From: Pedobacter sp. KBS0701
GTDB taxonomy: Bacteria > Bacteroidota > Bacteroidia > Sphingobacteriales > Sphingobacteriaceae
NCBI RefSeq assembly: GCF_005938645.2
Contig: NZ_CP042171.1
Span: 4,588,001 to 4,652,000, forward strand
Reading direction: 5' to 3'
DNA: 64,000 bases
Made by a program: the position numbers and the translations under genes
Shown here: positions 1 through 8,331 of the stretch, piece by piece
Layout of the letters: each line of letters begins with the position of its first letter
How positions within the stretch are numbered: the first letter of the stretch is position 1
Notes under the pieces: model-generated
Told to the model about the DNA's origin: nothing
Database searches by the model: none
The model's input: only the letters and a program-made list of their open reading frames with translations

Positions 1-565
1 CAGGTTTATGATCGAATGGCTTGTTCCTCACATAGCGCCAAAAGCATTTAACTCTCGTAACTAAACCCGATCAAAGTGGTTCCGGTTCTTCACCGGAAGT
101 AACGGAGAGCGGGATTGAAGCCCGCCAAAAGAGCTGGACTGCTCATTTCCAAAACAATAACATTTTTTATTTGAAAATGAACGGCTTGTGGCTATTGGCT
201 CTGGCAGCCCTGCCATCCGCTTTATCCCGATGAAAAAATCGGGATGCTCGCTACTGTCAGGTTTATGATCGAATGGCTTGTTCCTCACATAGCGCCAAAA
301 GCATTTAACCCTCGTAACTAAACCCGATCAAAGTGGTTCCGGTTCTTCCCGGAAGTAACAGAGAGCGGGACTGAAGCCCGCCAAAAGAAATGGACTGCTC
401 ATTTCCAAAAAACTGCTCTAATTGGTTGGAATAAATCTTTTCACGACACCTCCTCCTGTTAAAAATGATGTATTTTAAAGATCTTTCGCTGCGTTTAGGA
501 TGACAAAAAAATGTGGGATGATAGATCTCTCCACTTCGCGATACTTCGGTCGAGACGACGATTCG
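1..565. repeat. Repeat-rich intergenic DNA, 257-bp tandem direct repeat
   Basis: No credible gene. A block of about 154 bp at 1-154 recurs at 258-410 with only a handful of substitutions and one 1-bp deletion, giving a period of 257 bp. The block holds a hairpin (TTCCGG, loop TTCTTC or TTCTTCA, CCGGAA; stems at 80-85/93-98 and 337-342/349-354). Between the two blocks, at 206-265, lies a REP-like half-element that recurs at 24.6 kb. Position 1 starts inside the repeat (the CAGGTTTA tail of that half-element), so the array probably extends left of the window. At 524-560 there is an inverted copy of a dispersed motif (CGTCATCTCGAC...GGAGAGATC) also seen at 40.6 and 54.3 kb. A 75-codon reading frame here is an artefact of the repeat. 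Confidence 0.85.
206..265 (+). repeat. REP-like half-element, copy 1
   Basis: Conserved left end AGCCCTGCCATCCGCTTTA, then an internal mini-hairpin (TCCCGAT, loop GAAAAA, ATCGGGA), then the right end CTGTCAGGTTTA. The same architecture occurs twice, in inverted orientation, at 24573-24715. The arms of the internal hairpin differ between copies in a compensatory way. Confidence 0.75.
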
Positions 566-1234
566 TTATTTGCTTAACCCTGCCAATGCATTGATGGTTA
601 ATGCTACAATAACCGTATTGAAGATAAAAGCGATTAAACTATGTAAAAGAGAAAGTCTTCTGAGCTCTCTATTCGAAATTTCGACATCCGAGACCTGGAA
701 AGTCATACCCAGAACGAAAGAAAAGTAGGCAAAGTCAATAAAATCAGGCTCATCATTGCCTGGAAACTCCAATCCCGAACCATCTTTTTCTGATTTTTCT
801 TTCCGCTTGCCGCCATAATATAAATGGGCATAACGCATGGTAAAAGTGGTATGTACTAAAAACCACGATAAAAACATGCCAAGTATAGCAACGATTAAAT
901 CAAGTGGTTCAATATCCTTGTTAATCAGCAACAGAACTACCGCCAGTAAACCGGCAAAGGTAGAAACCAATACAATGGCAAAAATTTCGCCACGGGTTTC
1001 ATCCTGCATTTTGGCTTTTAAGTGAGTTTCGGCAGCAGAGGTGTGAAAAAACATATACCAATGGAGGGTATTGAGTACCAGACAAAAAAAATCCCACCCT
1101 AACATAATATGCGTAAGGGTATCCATTTTACAAAGAAACGAAAGCAGGTAAGCTCCAATTCCCGAGAAAAAGCTGAGCAGCAAAACAAAGAGTGCTGATC
1201 GTTTTTGAATACCTGCTAATTTCGGTTCCTGCAT
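566..1234 (-). CDS. DUF1345 family membrane protein
   Basis: A 222-residue integral membrane protein of unknown function. Hydrophobic segments lie near residues 14-34, 42-63, 85-104, 110-130 and 198-218. The diagnostic block runs from about residue 124 to 190: an FLVHTTFTMRYAHLYY segment, a G-LEFPG step, then EPDFIDFAYFSFVLGMTFQ and SDVEI. This block is characteristic of the DUF1345 family. The gene stops only 3 bp after the coding region of the methyltransferase upstream on the same strand, so the two are likely co-transcribed. Downstream is only repeat DNA. Family assignment is confident; no biochemical role is known to me. Confidence 0.85.
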   Translation of the reverse strand: MQEPKLAGIQKRSALFVLLLSFFSGIGAYLLSFLCKMDTLTHIMLGWDFFCLVLNTLHWYMFFHTSAAETHLKAKMQDETRGEIFAIVLVSTFAGLLAVVLLLINKDIEPLDLIVAILGMFLSWFLVHTTFTMRYAHLYYGGKRKEKSEKDGSGLEFPGNDEPDFIDFAYFSFVLGMTFQVSDVEISNRELRRLSLLHSLIAFIFNTVIVALTINALAGLSK

Positions 1235-1237
1235 GGG

Positions 1238-2020
1238 TTAAAACTTAAGTTTAAAATGTTCTTTAGCCTGACCCTTTTTAAAATAAACCAAACCAATCCA
1301 AAATAAATCGATGGTTATGGTAACATCAGGGTGGTTTTTAATTTCGGTCCAGGCTTCTTTCATACCTTCACTCCAATAAATATCGTCAAAGATGAGCAAA
1401 GAATTTTCGGTAACTTTTGGCAGGCACCATTTAAAATAATTCAAAGTAGCATCTTTCCGGTGGTTTCCGTCAATATATACAAAATCGAGGCTGGGCTGGT
1501 GAGCAATAACATCGGGTAAAATTAAATCAAAATTGCCTACATGGAGTTCGATATTCTCTAAATCCAGATCCTGGAAATTTTTCCTGGCCACATCTGCCGT
1601 TTGTGGACAACCTTCTATAGTAATAACCTCGGTTTGGGAATCTGTCTTTGCTAAATAAGCAGTTGTAATACCCAAACAGGTACCCAATTCAATTGCACTT
1701 TTGGCCTGGGTATTTTTGGCTAACCGATAAATAAGCTTGGCCAACCTTGGGCTTTTTAATGCATTTTTGGCAATCTGACTGACCTTCTTTGTCCGGTTTT
1801 TATTGAGGTGAGAGCCAGCGCCGAGGTCGGTAACGGTGATTATAGAATCGTCATTAAAAAGTTTTTTTCGTTGCTGCTCTATATCTTTGTATTCAGATTT
1901 GTCGTTAAAATCGTAAATTACCTCGTCAGCGAGCTTGTACACAAATGGCGAATGCGTTCCATGCCTGCTCTTAGCTGTTAAACGGTGTTTAAGGTAATCT
2001 TTAATAAATTGAAATAGCAT
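1238..2020 (-). CDS. Class I SAM-dependent methyltransferase (O-methyltransferase-like)
   Basis: Rossmann-fold methyltransferase. The SAM-binding motif I is the AIELGTCLGITTAYLA segment; motif II is ITIEGCPQTADVARKNF; the acidic post-motif is FVYIDGNHRKDATLNYF followed by LLIFDDIYWSEGM. The arrangement resembles the catechol O-methyltransferase-like/Methyltransf_24 group, but the acceptor substrate cannot be read from sequence. I start it at the ATG at 2020 rather than the in-frame ATG at 2044, because a perfect promoter -7 box (TACTTTTG on the minus strand, 2028-2035) lies between the two; the upstream ATG would not be in the transcript. It is divergent from the SirB1-like gene and probably in operon with the DUF1345 gene. 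Confidence 0.82.
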   Translation of the reverse strand: MLFQFIKDYLKHRLTAKSRHGTHSPFVYKLADEVIYDFNDKSEYKDIEQQRKKLFNDDSIITVTDLGAGSHLNKNRTKKVSQIAKNALKSPRLAKLIYRLAKNTQAKSAIELGTCLGITTAYLAKTDSQTEVITIEGCPQTADVARKNFQDLDLENIELHVGNFDLILPDVIAHQPSLDFVYIDGNHRKDATLNYFKWCLPKVTENSLLIFDDIYWSEGMKEAWTEIKNHPDVTITIDLFWIGLVYFKKGQAKEHFKLKF

Positions 2021-2027
2021 AATATTG

Positions 2028-2035
2028 CAAAAGTA
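2028..2035 (-). promoter_or_regulatory. Bacteroidota -7 promoter box for the methyltransferase gene
   Basis: Minus-strand TACTTTTG, a perfect match to the Bacteroidota primary sigma consensus TAnnTTTG. It ends 8 bp before the ATG at 2020, which implies a leaderless or nearly leaderless mRNA and rules out the upstream ATG at 2044. No convincing -33 TTG was seen. Confidence 0.6.
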
Positions 2036-2064
2036 ATTAAACACCGCAAACGTATGTATGTTTT

Positions 2065-2934
2065 ATGGAAAATATCGCAGAGATAAGTGCTTTAGTAAAA
2101 TTATTGGATGATCCGGACGAGGAAGTGTACCAACATGTGGAGAAAAAACTGCTTGAATATGGCGGTGAGGTAATTCACTATTTAGAAAATGCCTGGGAAC
2201 AATCTTTCGATGGCTTGATGCAGGAACGCATTGAAAATATTGTCCATCAAATCCAGTTCAAAACCGTTAAAGAAGATCTAAACCTTTGGTATTTAAGTGG
2301 TGCTTTCGATTTATTGCAGGGTGCCTTGATTATAAACCGTTACCAATACCCTGATTTAGACGAGCAAAAAGTAATTAACCAAATTGAAGAGATAAAAAGG
2401 GATATCTGGCTGGGACTGCAGTACGAAATGAGTTCGGTTGAAAAAGTAAAATTAATTAACCATGTTTTATACCAGCAATATGGCTTTGGCGGTAACACTA
2501 AAAACCACCACGATCCGCAAAACTCTTACTTAAATCAGGTTTTAGAAAGCAAAAAAGGCAATCAGATTTCTCTGGCTATCATCTATTCTACCCTGGCCCA
2601 AAAGTTAGATCTGCCTGTGTACGGGATTAATTTGCCGCAGCATTTTATTTTAGGTTATATTGATGATAGTAAACAAGAGGGCACTGAGTATGGTGTACTA
2701 TTTTATATCAATGCTTTTAACCGTGGTAATATTTTTGGCAAACATGATGTGGATCAGTTTTTGCGTCAGCTTAACTTAGAAGCTTTACCCGAATATTATA
2801 AACCCTGCAGTAATACCGATATTATCCGCCGCGTAATTAGAAACCTGATTTCTGCTTATGAAAATGCCGGAGCAACTGAAAAAGTAGCTGAATTAAACGA
2901 ACTTCAAAACATTTTAGCAGAAAATAGCATTTAA
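2065..2934 (+). CDS. SirB1/transglutaminase-like family protein
   Basis: A 289-residue soluble protein. The N-terminal ~70 residues look helical and HEAT/Armadillo-like (SALVKLLDDPDEEVYQHVEKKLLEYG). Residues ~80-220 match the SirB1 N-terminal/transglutaminase-like domain: LNHVLYQQYGF-GN then YLNQVLESKKGNQISLAIIYSTLAQKLDLPVYGINLPQHFILGY. The serine in the GNQISLAIIY stretch replaces the cysteine of true transglutaminases, as is usual in this family. The C-terminus resembles a short TPR-like helical tail (RRVIRNLISAYENAG). It starts at the ATG 44 bp from the divergent methyltransferase start. The chitinase gene follows after 12 bp, suggesting a shared transcript. Exact biological role unknown. 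Confidence 0.8.
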   Translation: MENIAEISALVKLLDDPDEEVYQHVEKKLLEYGGEVIHYLENAWEQSFDGLMQERIENIVHQIQFKTVKEDLNLWYLSGAFDLLQGALIINRYQYPDLDEQKVINQIEEIKRDIWLGLQYEMSSVEKVKLINHVLYQQYGFGGNTKNHHDPQNSYLNQVLESKKGNQISLAIIYSTLAQKLDLPVYGINLPQHFILGYIDDSKQEGTEYGVLFYINAFNRGNIFGKHDVDQFLRQLNLEALPEYYKPCSNTDIIRRVIRNLISAYENAGATEKVAELNELQNILAENSI

Positions 2935-2946
2935 ATTCTCCAACCT

Positions 2947-4056
2947 GTGTACAAAAATATTGGTAATCTACCCAGAATTTGCCTGATGGCTTTAATGCTT
3001 TTCGCTGGCAGCCTAAAAGCGCAAAAAATAGTTAAACCAAACGTTATTGCTTACTACACTGGCCAGGGAGGATCGGTCATCGATAGTTTTCCAATTGAAA
3101 AGATCAGTCACCTGATTTACAGTTTCGGGCACTTAAAGGGTGATAGTTTAAACATCACTTCAGCTAAAGATTCGGCTTTGATTTCGAAAATGGTGGAGCT
3201 GAAAAAACGTAACCCCAATTTAAAAGTAATGATTGCTATGGGTGGATGGAGCGCCTGCGCTTCTTGTTCAGAAGTATTTAGCAGAAAGGAAGGAAGAAAA
3301 ACATTTGCTAAAACAACCAAAGCGCTTTTAGATTTCTTTAAGGCCGATGGTATAGATATCGACTGGGAATACCCGGCTATTATGGGTTATCCCGGGCACC
3401 GGTATACGCCTGATGATAAGCAGAACTTTACTTTATTGATCAAAGAACTGAGAAACACACTCGGCAAAAAATCAGAGATTAGTTTCGCAGCTGGTGGCAC
3501 CCAAAATTGCATCGATTCTTGCTTTGAATGGGAAAAGGTGATGCCACTGGTAAACCGGGTAAATGTAATGAGTTACGATCTGGTAAGTGGATACGCAACA
3601 CAAAGTGGCCATCATTCACCTTTATATTCTACCCCACAACAAACTTTATCAGCCGATTATGCAGTAAAAGCTTTAATTACTTTAGGTGTACCTGCGCAAA
3701 AAATTGCTTTAGGAGCAGCATTCTACGCGCGTATTTTTGAAAACACTACCGATGCGAACCATGGATTATACCAGCCAACAAAATTTTTAAGCAGCGTTGC
3801 TTTTAAGGATTTCAACAAACAGTTCTCAACCGAAAATGGCTATACTTATTATTGGGATGAGACAGCTAAAGCTCCTTATTATTATAATCCGAAAACGCGG
3901 TATTTGGTTACTTTTGATGATCCAAAATCAATTTCATTAAAAACCAAATATGTAATTGATCAAAAATTAAATGGCATCATGTTCTGGGAATTAGCTAATG
4001 ATCCGTATAGCCAGGGCTTACTGGACGTAATTGATAAAACGATAAAAGATTTATAA
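2947..4056 (+). CDS. Secreted GH18 family chitinase
   Basis: Glycoside hydrolase family 18 enzyme predicted to hydrolyse chitin or related beta-1,4-GlcNAc polymers. I start it at GTG 2947, which gives a good signal peptide (basic start, hydrophobic run ICLMALMLFAG, then a cut near LKAQ, residue ~26); an ATG at 2986 would leave a very short one. The SxGG-type strand is IAMGGWSACAS. The catalytic DxxDxDxE motif is D134-G-I-D-I-D-W-E141, with Glu141 as acid/base. Later family motifs include MSYDLVSGY and the terminal GIMFWELANDPY strand. No carbohydrate-binding module or T9SS C-terminal sorting domain is seen. It follows the SirB1-like gene closely and converges on the CAP gene, whose stop overlaps its end by 6 bp. 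Confidence 0.9.
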   Translation: MYKNIGNLPRICLMALMLFAGSLKAQKIVKPNVIAYYTGQGGSVIDSFPIEKISHLIYSFGHLKGDSLNITSAKDSALISKMVELKKRNPNLKVMIAMGGWSACASCSEVFSRKEGRKTFAKTTKALLDFFKADGIDIDWEYPAIMGYPGHRYTPDDKQNFTLLIKELRNTLGKKSEISFAAGGTQNCIDSCFEWEKVMPLVNRVNVMSYDLVSGYATQSGHHSPLYSTPQQTLSADYAVKALITLGVPAQKIALGAAFYARIFENTTDANHGLYQPTKFLSSVAFKDFNKQFSTENGYTYYWDETAKAPYYYNPKTRYLVTFDDPKSISLKTKYVIDQKLNGIMFWELANDPYSQGLLDVIDKTIKDL

Positions 4057-4533
4057 GGAACTACCAAAGGTTACTACCCAATAATTTTGTGCCATACCTG
4101 CACCAGCTTCTCTACTTTTAGCATCCATCATGGCTTTACAATGGCTTACACTATTTTTCCATGCGGTAATTACCTGATCTACTTCAGGATATCCCCTGGC
4201 TAAATTTTCTGCCCTAAAATCGCCTTTATAGCCTGCGCTTAATGCACGTTCGGCGGGAGTACCACCATCTGGAGATAAATGATCAAAATAGTTTTGTTCA
4301 GCCATATCTTTTGCATGCACTATGGCTGCATTTTGCAACTGGCTATTTAAAGATAAATCAGGTACCGGGGCCATGTATTCAGTTCCACAATTACATCCGC
4401 TCTGTCTTAGCAGATTAATCCTGTCAATCAATAAAGTAATTTTGTTTTCTGGCCTTGTTATTTTATCCTTTTTGCACTGCATCAGTAAAACACAGAGCAA
4501 CATACCGCCAAGCGCGATTAAATATTTGTTCAT
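4051..4533 (-). CDS. CAP (SCP/PR1) domain lipoprotein
   Basis: A 160-residue lipoprotein: MNKYLIALGGMLLCVLLMQC is a signal peptide with lipobox cysteine C20 followed by charged KKDK. The rest is a CAP domain: the DRINLLRQSGCNCGT start, AAIVHAKDMAEQNYFDHLSPDGGTPAERALSAGY (the HxxD/N...H signature region), FRAENLARGY, AWKNSVSHCKAMMDA and NYWVVTFGSSL. Bacterial CAP proteins are extracytoplasmic; their activities remain poorly defined. It lies convergent with the chitinase gene, overlapping it by 6 bp, and downstream of the GH16 gene on the same strand (67 bp gap). Confidence 0.88.
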   Translation of the reverse strand: MNKYLIALGGMLLCVLLMQCKKDKITRPENKITLLIDRINLLRQSGCNCGTEYMAPVPDLSLNSQLQNAAIVHAKDMAEQNYFDHLSPDGGTPAERALSAGYKGDFRAENLARGYPEVDQVITAWKNSVSHCKAMMDAKSREAGAGMAQNYWVVTFGSSL

Positions 4534-4599
4534 ATTTTATGTATGCTGCAAATGGAGGTAGCGTTGCAGCTACCCCCAAATTAATATTTATTTAATCAA

Positions 4600-5427
4600 C
4601 TAGAAAGCTCTTTCTCTGCCCAGGTAAATATTTTTACCAGTATAAAAAGTATTACCAGACGGACCGGGAGAGCCACTATCACCTTCCATTTGCATGTTGA
4701 TGATTAGCCACATCGGTTTATTTACCGAATTACTCATGGTATGCTTGGCTACCCAAACATTATCAATGTAATAATGGCAATCTACATCAGTTGCACTTGC
4801 TTTGTTGTACCAGCATTTATAATTGTGGTACGAACCTGCATTAGAAACTGCTGTAAGTTTATTTTCCCAACCACCATCATAGGTGTTTTGCCAATTGGTA
4901 TTATTACCTTTAAATTCCATAATATCGCTTTCTGGTGGCCACGAATTAACACCCGTAATCCAGAATGCGGGCCAGGTGCCCTTACTTGTTGGCACAGCAA
5001 AATCTCCTGAAATGGTATAACTGGGAAACTGATCGTTGATTAGCACCTGTTGTTTAGCATAGCATGCGCCAGAGTTATACCAAATGGCTACATTGGTAAA
5101 GCCGTTAGCTGTACTGTTTCCAGGCGAGGTAGCTAAGCGGGTAGCTTTAATTGTTAATACACCTCCGCTTAACGAGATTTGATTATGGTTAGAAGAACTA
5201 CCTACCATACGTGCAGAACCATTATGATCAGTACCCCAGGGATAATTATAATTCCATTGCGCCTCAAAATTAGCATAGCTGGCAAAAGAATTGCCATCAA
5301 TTAATGTCTCCCAGGCTTTAACCTGGCCATTTTGTGATTTAACTTCAGCCTTATCTTTTTTGCAAGATAAAAGTCCGGTAAACAAGCATACCCATAGCAG
5401 GCACCGTTTCATTGTTTCTTTTCTCAT
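4600..5427 (-). CDS. GH16 family glycoside hydrolase lipoprotein
   Basis: A predicted surface or periplasmic beta-glucanase/galactanase-type enzyme. I start at ATG 5427 (MRKETMKRCL), giving a lipoprotein signal with cysteine C22 in GLLSC; an ATG five codons later (5412) is equally possible, and an upstream ATG at 5469 gives an atypical leader. The body is a jelly-roll: LTIKATR, AKQQVLINDQFPSYTISGDF, WPAFWITG, then PPESDIMEFKG, which contains the GH16 catalytic ExDxxE motif (E166, D168, E171), and later HNYKCWY and HYYIDNVWVAKH. Substrate (laminarin, lichenan, agarose and so on) cannot be told. It sits with a chitinase and CAP protein in a small polysaccharide-degrading neighbourhood. Confidence 0.85.
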   Translation of the reverse strand: MRKETMKRCLLWVCLFTGLLSCKKDKAEVKSQNGQVKAWETLIDGNSFASYANFEAQWNYNYPWGTDHNGSARMVGSSSNHNQISLSGGVLTIKATRLATSPGNSTANGFTNVAIWYNSGACYAKQQVLINDQFPSYTISGDFAVPTSKGTWPAFWITGVNSWPPESDIMEFKGNNTNWQNTYDGGWENKLTAVSNAGSYHNYKCWYNKASATDVDCHYYIDNVWVAKHTMSNSVNKPMWLIINMQMEGDSGSPGPSGNTFYTGKNIYLGRERAF

Positions 5428-5780
5428 TTTTTTTGAATTAGGTAAATATTTGGTTAATTGTAAACGCATTATACTTGATGTCTAACTTCATAAAAACTGA
5501 AATACAAGCATATTAAATTCAAAACTGTAAAGCTGCTTGTATAATTTTAAAGGCATTTGGTTAGATCATCTGCAGTGAACAGAGTCAAAAAAAACTACTT
5601 TTGCGTAAACAAATCTATACAAACAAATACTGAAAAATAAGGGGCTAAATCGTAAAAATAGAGTGGTAAAATGGGACTTTAGCCTGTTTCGCAGAAAAAT
5701 AGAAAAACGATATGAAAGCAAAAGCCTGACCACAAATCATGATCAGGCTTTATTAAATGTTCAAATTGCTATTGAAGATA
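5428..5780. other. Intergenic region with one terminator only
   Basis: About 350 bp of AT-rich DNA between the GH16 gene and the esterase gene. Apart from the terminator hairpin at 5721-5751, no gene, repeat family or convincing promoter box was seen. Confidence 0.6.
5721..5751 (-). terminator. Rho-independent terminator after esterase gene
   Basis: Perfect 9-bp stem AAAGCCTGA/TCAGGCTTT around a 13-nt loop. It lies 30 bp beyond the esterase stop on the minus strand, and a T-rich tail (TTTTGCTTTC) follows in that direction. Confidence 0.75.
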
Positions 5781-6692
5781 TTAAAATTTCTCTTTTTTCA
5801 TCCAGGCAGCCAATAAGCTAAACCAGTCTACATCTGAAGTTTTATTAATCAAACCAAAGCCATGACCACCGTTTTCGTATAAATAAATATCGGTATCTAC
5901 CTTATTCTGCTTTAGTGCCTCATTCATTACAACACTATTTTCATAAGGAACGGTTTTATCATCTTTAGCATGCACAAAGAAAACAGGAGGCGTTTTTTTG
6001 CTTATATTTTTATTAGCTGAAAAATAATGTTTTAAACTGTTAGTAGGATTTGGTCCCAATAAATTCTTCATCGTACCTGTATGTACTGATTCTTCGAAAC
6101 TGATAACCGGATAAATTAATGCCCCAAAATTTGGCTTTAAATTTATTTTTTCAGGATCAGCAATTTTTAAGTCGTTGTAATGTGCGATTAGGGTTGAAGC
6201 AAAATGTCCACCGGCAGAAAAGCCCATAATTCCAATCTTATTAGCCTTAATCCTATATTTTTTTGCATTTTTTCTAACCAGATAAACGGCTTGCTGTGCA
6301 TCTTGCAGCGGTCCATAGGTCTTATCAAACATAATTTCATCGCTAGGCAAACGGTATTTCAATACAAAGGCGGTTACACCAATGGCATTAAAGCGTTTAG
6401 CTACATCTGTTCCTTCATGACTAAATGCGAGTGCACCATAGCCCCCACCCGGACAGATAATTACTGCTGTGCCAGTGGCAATGTTTTTAGGCGCTTCAAA
6501 AACCGTTATTGTAGGTATAGAGACTTTTGTAACACTTAATGTGCCATTTGAGCGGACTTCGGTATTTTCTATATAGGTTGCTGGTGTAGGTTTTGCACCT
6601 GGAATGTCGCCAGTGTACAATGGGATTACTTCTTGTGCTTTCACATCCATCACTAAAATGGCTAGAATTAACAGGGTTAAACAAAATTTCAT
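5781..6692 (-). CDS. Secreted alpha/beta hydrolase (esterase, BD-FAE/acetyl-xylan-esterase-like)
   Basis: A 303-residue exported esterase: signal peptide MKFCLTLLILAILVMDVKA with cleavage near AQ20. The alpha/beta hydrolase elements are all present: oxyanion segment CPGGGY (80-85), nucleophile elbow GFSAGG with Ser159, acid Asp244 or Asp245 in AKDDKTVPYENS, and His277 in ENGGHGFGL. The fold and spacing match bacterial carbohydrate-esterase-like hydrolases of the BD-FAE/Aes type. The presumed substrate is an acetyl or feruloyl ester on polysaccharide, inferred from family and from nearby GH18/GH16 genes. It begins 2 bp after the stop of the YcxB-like gene, so the two are co-transcribed. Confidence 0.85.
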   Translation of the reverse strand: MKFCLTLLILAILVMDVKAQEVIPLYTGDIPGAKPTPATYIENTEVRSNGTLSVTKVSIPTITVFEAPKNIATGTAVIICPGGGYGALAFSHEGTDVAKRFNAIGVTAFVLKYRLPSDEIMFDKTYGPLQDAQQAVYLVRKNAKKYRIKANKIGIMGFSAGGHFASTLIAHYNDLKIADPEKINLKPNFGALIYPVISFEESVHTGTMKNLLGPNPTNSLKHYFSANKNISKKTPPVFFVHAKDDKTVPYENSVVMNEALKQNKVDTDIYLYENGGHGFGLINKTSDVDWFSLLAAWMKKEKF

Positions 6693-6694
6693 AT

Positions 6695-7213
6695 CTATTT
6701 TATTTCTTTTTTAGTAGATCTAAGATAAAACAATAGCGATTTAAATTCCTCATCAGTCATTAAATGGATTGGAATAAAAAATGACGTATGCATCATCACA
6801 TTTGTTATGCTGATGTATTGATCATAAACTTTGAACGATGTAAGGATATTCCATTTTGCGAAAGATCGATAATTATCGGTAATACCTTCTATGCCTTCAT
6901 CAGTAATTACCAACTTACGCGTGTTTGAAGGAAATGCCAGATTCGTAGTATTTTCAAACTTAGCCCAAAAACTACGTTTTGTTCTTAATAGCCTACCAAA
7001 AGCACTTAAAGCAACAACCCAACAGAAAATTAATACACTTAAATCCGTATCTTCATTCCTTACAATGTAGTGCAAATAGCCGTACATAACAATTCCTAAC
7101 ACGAAGAAGATTAATGAAACAATTTTAAGTCTCTTGCTAAACGTCTTCCAGATTATCTGGTTTGACTCTAATAAGCTTTTTTTCACATTAAAGTCTTCGA
7201 TGATGATATCCAT
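6695..7213 (-). CDS. Membrane protein with YcxB-like C-terminal domain
   Basis: A 172-residue protein with two transmembrane segments near residues 33-50 and 60-75 (LIFFVLGIVMYGYLHYIV and LSVLIFCWVVALSAF). It is followed by a cytosolic domain containing LVITDEGIEGITDNYRSFAKWNILTSFKVYDQYISI and ending FIPIHLMTDEEFKSLLFYLR. This order (two helices, then an 'e.gi....g...WsdI.kv.e...yi.i' block) is the YcxB-like pattern. Function is unknown. It is immediately upstream of the esterase (2 bp gap) and 39 bp downstream of prfB. Confidence 0.65.
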   Translation of the reverse strand: MDIIIEDFNVKKSLLESNQIIWKTFSKRLKIVSLIFFVLGIVMYGYLHYIVRNEDTDLSVLIFCWVVALSAFGRLLRTKRSFWAKFENTTNLAFPSNTRKLVITDEGIEGITDNYRSFAKWNILTSFKVYDQYISITNVMMHTSFFIPIHLMTDEEFKSLLFYLRSTKKEIK

Positions 7214-7252
7214 ACCTAATTCCTTTGCTTATATCTGATCGAAATACATTTG

Positions 7253-8327
7253 CTAGAACTCCATTAAATAAGCCTTTAAAAAGTCGTTAATATCGCCGTT
7301 TAAAACAGCATCAGGATTGGAGGTCTGGTAATTGGTACGGTGGTCTTTCACGCGCCTGTCGTCTAAAACATAACTCCTGATCTGCGAACCCCACTCTATC
7401 TTTTTCTTCGATCCTTCTACCGCAGCAATGGCTTCATTACGTTTCCGTTCTTCGATCTCGTACAATTGAGATTTAAGCAACCGAATGGCATTCTCTTTAT
7501 TCTGTAATTGCGATCTCGACTCCTGGTTTTTAATAATAATACCAGATGGTTTGTGATATAAACGCACAGCTGTCTCAACTTTATTTACATTTTGTCCGCC
7601 GGCACCGCCCGCCCTGAATGTTTCAAATTCAATATCAGCTGGGTTAATATCAATCTGTATGGTATCATCAACTAAAGGATAAACATATACCGAGGCAAAA
7701 GAAGTATGTCTACGGGCGTTCGAATCGAAAGGCGATATCCGTACCAAACGATGCACCCCATTTTCACCTTTTAGGTAGCCATAAGAGAAATCGCCATCAA
7801 ATTGAAGCGTTACCGATTTTATCCCTGCAATCTCCCCTTCCTGACTGTCCTGTTCAGTAATTTTGTAGCCGTTTTTTTCACCCCACATCATATACATCCG
7901 CATCAGCATGTAAGCCCAGTCGCAACTCTCTGTACCGCCGGCACCAGCGGTAATCTGCATTACTGCAGAAAGCTGATCTTCTTTGCTGCGCAACATGTTT
8001 TTAAGCTCAAGGTCTTCAACAGCCTGTTTACCGGTTTCGAACTGGTCTTTCAATTCGGATTCCGAAGCATCTCCGGATTGAAAAAAATCAAACATCACCG
8101 CTGCATCCTCAACCGCAGTATGGGTTTGGTTAAAGCCATCAGTCCACTTTTTCTTTACACTAATTTCTGCCAGAATTTTTTCTGCTTTTTTTGGATCGTC
8201 CCAGAAATCGGGCGCAATGGTTAATTTTTCTTCTTCGCGAATGGCGTAAAGTAGCTCATCGACGTCAAAGATACCTCCTTAGAGACGTAACTCTGTCTCT
8301 TAAATCCTGAATCTGTTCTTTGGTCAT
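7253..8327 (-). CDS. prfB: Peptide chain release factor 2, programmed +1 frameshift
   Basis: RF2 terminates translation at UGA and UAA. The main frame contains the stop-recognition region RISPFDSNARRHTSFASV with the SPF tripeptide, and the peptidyl-tRNA hydrolysis motif GGQ in AGGAGGQNVNKVETAVR. The true start is ATG 8327. Twenty codons follow (reading MTKEQIQDLRDRVTSLRRYL), then an in-frame TGA at 8265-8267 preceded by CTT. An AGGAGG at 8274-8279 sits exactly 3 nt upstream of CTT-TGA. A +1 slip on CTTT reads GAC next and continues DVDELLYAIREEEKL into the long frame, giving 357 residues, normal for RF2. It is autoregulatory: low RF2 lets the ribosome pause and shift. Annotation that starts at 8098 would lose 76 residues. 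Confidence 0.95.
8265..8279 (-). promoter_or_regulatory. prfB: prfB +1 frameshift signal
   Basis: On the minus strand: AGGAGG (8274-8279), a 3-nt spacer TAT, the slippery CTT (8268-8270), TGA (8265-8267) and then C. This is the canonical bacterial prfB recoding site, with the internal Shine-Dalgarno at the expected distance. The 0 frame ends at the TGA; the +1 frame is open through the whole RF2 body. Confidence 0.95.
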
Positions 8328-8331
8328 GGAG

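Noticed and set aside
61..288. A 75-codon open frame in the left-edge repeat
   Set aside because: It lies wholly inside tandem repeat and hairpin DNA, has no homology-like composition and no promoter; its frame is only open by chance.
2021..2044. Use of the ATG at 2044 as methyltransferase start
   Set aside because: A perfect -7 promoter box lies between it and the next ATG, so it would be outside the transcript.
1238..2934. Frameshift or fusion between the adjacent methyltransferase and SirB1-like genes
   Set aside because: They are divergent genes on opposite strands, each complete in its own frame.
7253..8098. prfB as a truncated or frameshifted pseudogene starting at the ATG at 8098
   Set aside because: The upstream sequence restores a full-length RF2 through a canonical AGGAGG/CTT-TGA-C recoding site, so the break in frame is programmed.
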